DNA of 64,000 nucleotides, taken from positions 4,712,001-4,776,000 of the forward strand of contig NZ_JAPELX010000001.1 of NCBI RefSeq assembly GCF_026343335.1, written 5' to 3'. The DNA is from Streptomyces sp. NBC_00078 (lineage in GTDB: Bacteria > Actinomycetota > Actinomycetes > Streptomycetales > Streptomycetaceae). The translations under genes were made by a program, and so were the position numbers. Shown here piece by piece: positions 62,044 through 64,000 of this stretch. Positions within the stretch are counted from its first letter, which is position 1. The number at the start of each line of letters is the position of its first letter. The notes below the pieces were generated by a model. That model searched no databases. It worked only from the letters and a program-made list of their open reading frames with translations, and was not told where the DNA came from.

Positions 62044-63897
62044 TCAGTTGATCCGGATGAGCTTGGCCTTGAGGACGCCGAGCAGACCGCCGTCGACGGT
62101 GACGCCCGTGCGGCCCTTGATGTTCACGTTCGAGCTGCCGTTGATGTCCACGTCGCGGCCGCCGATCCTCACCCCGACCCGGCCCTGGATGTCCACGTTC
62201 CGGCCCGACACGCTCACGTCGCCCCGCCCCGCGTCCAGGGTGATGCCCTTCTTGTCGAGCACGACGGAGGAGAGGGGCTGCTTGCTGCCCCTCCCGGCGT
62301 ACACCTTCAGCTCGATCCGGTCCTGCCGGTCGTCCAGGAACACTTCGAGGCGCTCGTCGGCGGACCTCAGCCGCACCCCGGAGGGCCCCGGTGCCCGTGC
62401 GTCGAGCAGTTCCACCCGGTGCCCCGAACGCGACACCAGGGAACGGCGGTTGACTTTCCCGGAGGTGCCGTCGACGAGTGGCACGTCGTGCTTCGAGGGC
62501 AGGTCCACACCGTTGTAGAGCCCGCCGATGACATACGGGCTGTCCAGCAGGCCCTGTTCGAAGCCGACCAGGACCTCGTCGTTGACCTCGGGACTCACCA
62601 CGCCACCGCCGCCCTTGCCGCCCCACTGAACGGTGCGCACCCAGTCGGTGACGTAACTGTCGTCCAGCCAGGGGAACTTCAGCCGTACGCCACCGCTCTG
62701 GGCGCCGCCCGGCTCGCGTACGTCCGTCACGACGCCGATCGCCAGACCCGGCATGCGCGGTCCGCGGCCGGGCGCGTTGGCGCCGGTCACCAGGCCCGCG
62801 AGCGAGCGGTCCGGGCTGGCGCTGACCCACACCGTCGTCCGGTATCCGCCGTGCGGCTCCACAACGTGCTGCACCGCCGTCGCCGTGTACTTGCCGGAGA
62901 ACGCCTGCCCCACGTTGCCGAGGGCCACGGGCCTGCCCGCGCGCAGCCGCGGGTTGCCCTCGGCCAGCACCTCCAGCTCGCCGAAGGCCGCGCTGACCTG
63001 ATCGGCCACGGCGTCGGCGACCGCGGTCGTCTCGGCCTGGGTGCGGTACGGGGTGTCGGTGACGGTCAGCTTGGCGGACTTGCCGAACCGGGCCGCGAAC
63101 GCCGGGCTCAGGCCCGGCACCACGGTCTCGCTGTTCACCGACGGCTTGCGGGCCACCAGCGGCCGCTTCGTGGTGACGTCCCAGCCGCGCACCTCCACCT
63201 GCGAGGCGCCGTCGGCGGCCGACAGGGAGGCCCGCAGCGCCAGCAGGTTGCGCCCGTACTCCAGCACCATCGGATTGCGGGTGGCCGGGGTCGAGGGCGC
63301 GGGCGCGCCGGACGCCTTCTCGGGCTTGGTGAACTGCAGCACGCCCTTGTCGTCGACGCGCACCTGCGCGCCGCTCTCGCCCGCCAGGTACTGCAGGAAA
63401 TCCCAGTCGGACACGTTCGCCTGCGAGAGCTGCTTGTACGTGACCGGCGCGGCCTCCACCTTTCCGCAGGTCAGCCCGGCCCCGGCGGCGACCTTGCGGA
63501 CGATCGCCGCGGCCGTCATGTTGCGGTACGCCACCACCTTGCGGCCCCGCTGCAGACGGTGCGCCTTGGAATAGGCGCGCACCACCGTGAAGGAGCCGGT
63601 GCTGTCCCGGTCCACCTCCAGGGCCGTCACCTCGCCGTTGAACAGCCGCTCGCGCGCCTGCCCGGACACGGTCACCACCGACACCCTCAGCGGGGTGCCG
63701 ATGGTGATGCCGGTCGCCTTCAGGAACTCGTGATCGGGGTCACGGAAGGTGAGCTGTGCCGCATCCGGCAGGCCCACGTTCTCGTCCACCACGCAACTCA
63801 CCAGCTGGGCGGCCCAGATCGGCGGTAGTTCGGCGGGCGTCTCCACGACGGGGTCCGCCGCGAACAACCGACCGCCCCGTGCCTCGGGTGTGGTCAC
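62044..63897 (-). CDS. VgrG-like central spike protein
   Basis: 617 residues from a GTG at 63897. The first half is gp27-like: QLTFRDPDHEFLKATGITIG, RLFNGEVTALEVDRDSTGSF, WDFLQYLAGESGAQVRVDDK. The OB-fold follows (GVVTDVREPGGAQSGGVRLK, FPWLDDSYVTDWVRTVQWGG), then VLVGFEQGLLDSPYVIGGLY and a C-terminal beta-helix (VDIQGRVGVRIGGRDVDING). No effector domain is fused to its C-terminus. The GTG overlaps the stop of the LysM gene (GTGA). Confidence 0.93.
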   Translation of the reverse strand: MTTPEARGGRLFAADPVVETPAELPPIWAAQLVSCVVDENVGLPDAAQLTFRDPDHEFLKATGITIGTPLRVSVVTVSGQARERLFNGEVTALEVDRDSTGSFTVVRAYSKAHRLQRGRKVVAYRNMTAAAIVRKVAAGAGLTCGKVEAAPVTYKQLSQANVSDWDFLQYLAGESGAQVRVDDKGVLQFTKPEKASGAPAPSTPATRNPMVLEYGRNLLALRASLSAADGASQVEVRGWDVTTKRPLVARKPSVNSETVVPGLSPAFAARFGKSAKLTVTDTPYRTQAETTAVADAVADQVSAAFGELEVLAEGNPRLRAGRPVALGNVGQAFSGKYTATAVQHVVEPHGGYRTTVWVSASPDRSLAGLVTGANAPGRGPRMPGLAIGVVTDVREPGGAQSGGVRLKFPWLDDSYVTDWVRTVQWGGKGGGGVVSPEVNDEVLVGFEQGLLDSPYVIGGLYNGVDLPSKHDVPLVDGTSGKVNRRSLVSRSGHRVELLDARAPGPSGVRLRSADERLEVFLDDRQDRIELKVYAGRGSKQPLSSVVLDKKGITLDAGRGDVSVSGRNVDIQGRVGVRIGGRDVDINGSSNVNIKGRTGVTVDGGLLGVLKAKLIRIN

Positions 63898-64000
63898 CGC
63901 TCCTCCTCACCGCCCGCGTCCCGCAGCCCGGGCACCACCAGTTCGGTGCCGGGTACGAGCGCCATCGGATCGTCGATTCCGTTCGCCTCGGCGATGGCCC
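63894..64000 (-). CDS. LysM-type tail assembly protein, C-terminal end (partial)
   Basis: The minus strand is open from the window edge to a TGA at 63894-63896 and reads AIAEANGIDDPMALVPGTEL, VVPGLRDAGGEEER. This is the end of a LysM repeat (Asn-Gly-ID-P pattern), as in the LysM baseplate hub protein that precedes VgrG in contractile injection systems. Only 34 residues are visible. Confidence 0.75.
   Translation of the reverse strand, partial: AIAEANGIDDPMALVPGTELVVPGLRDAGGEEER

Noticed and set aside
57223..64000. Prophage
   Set aside because: Baseplate genes only, with PAAR and a membrane zinc-ribbon protein; no integrase, capsid, terminase or lysis genes in view, which fits an injection system instead.

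Overview
The window is high-GC actinobacterial DNA, almost certainly from a Streptomyces chromosome. Support comes from the extreme codon bias, frequent GTG and TTG starts, rare TTA codons confined to regulators, and lineage-typical families: snapalysin with its divergent LysR gene, SCO2400-like, DUF6479, GAF-ANTAR, large HTH-STAND-WD40 proteins and a contractile injection system. All identifications rest on reading the translations and on knowledge of the families; no database search was run.

Layout. 1-7.3 kb is an accessory patch: the 5' part of an acidic Pro/Glu/Ala-repeat protein, an atypical kinase, a frameshifted GRDP-like gene, two tiny coupled ORFs, an XRE-TPR regulator behind a perfect 19-bp palindrome, a NUDIX hydrolase, a frameshifted Ser/Thr kinase lying between two tRNA-like repeats, and an internally deleted GH97 gene. 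7.4-13.2 kb (minus strand) holds a giant HTH-STAND-WD40 protein followed closely by a secreted aerolysin-like protein and an OpuBC-type binding lipoprotein. 13.3-24.7 kb holds the snapalysin/LysR pair, a phosphodiesterase-type and an alpha/beta hydrolase divergent from a MocR regulator, two membrane proteins around a 29-bp minisatellite, an M20 amidohydrolase and an NPP1 toxin-like protein. 24.9-31.4 kb holds a 56-residue secreted peptide divergent from a second STAND-WD40 protein whose 3' end is fused to the remnant of a TPR gene, then GAF-ANTAR, an L7/L12-like protein and a lipoprotein.

31.6-40.7 kb holds a short threonyl-tRNA synthetase behind what looks like a threonine attenuator (18-residue leader with three consecutive Thr codons, then a 13-bp hairpin), a nucleoside hydrolase, an LAETG wall protein, and DUF4142, DUF6445-like, DUF6479 and DUF5519 proteins, followed by a secreted propeller protein. 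40.8-42.4 kb is a scar: a paralogous copy of the kinase 3' end, the 3' end of a NUDIX gene and an IS5-type transposase fragment around a ricin-type lectin. 42.4-45.4 kb is a patatin/P450 operon divergent from a TetR regulator across a 30-bp operator-like palindrome. 45.5-51.4 kb holds membrane and wall-associated proteins, a GH18 chitinase with a DasR-like site inside its promoter, and a solitary sugar-binding lipoprotein. 51.6-52.8 kb is a decayed nitrate reductase locus (narJ, a deleted narG, a MarR fragment). 53-57 kb holds a large secreted transglycosylase-like protein and an inositol-phosphatase-family enzyme.

57.2-64.0 kb (minus strand) is the baseplate end of a contractile injection system: LysM protein (cut by the window edge), VgrG spike, PAAR tip, gp25, baseplate J, tail protein I and a zinc-ribbon membrane protein with a discoidin-like domain. 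Most of these genes overlap by one to four bases. Recurrent themes are gene decay (at least nine broken or partial genes) and short minisatellites placed directly after stop codons.
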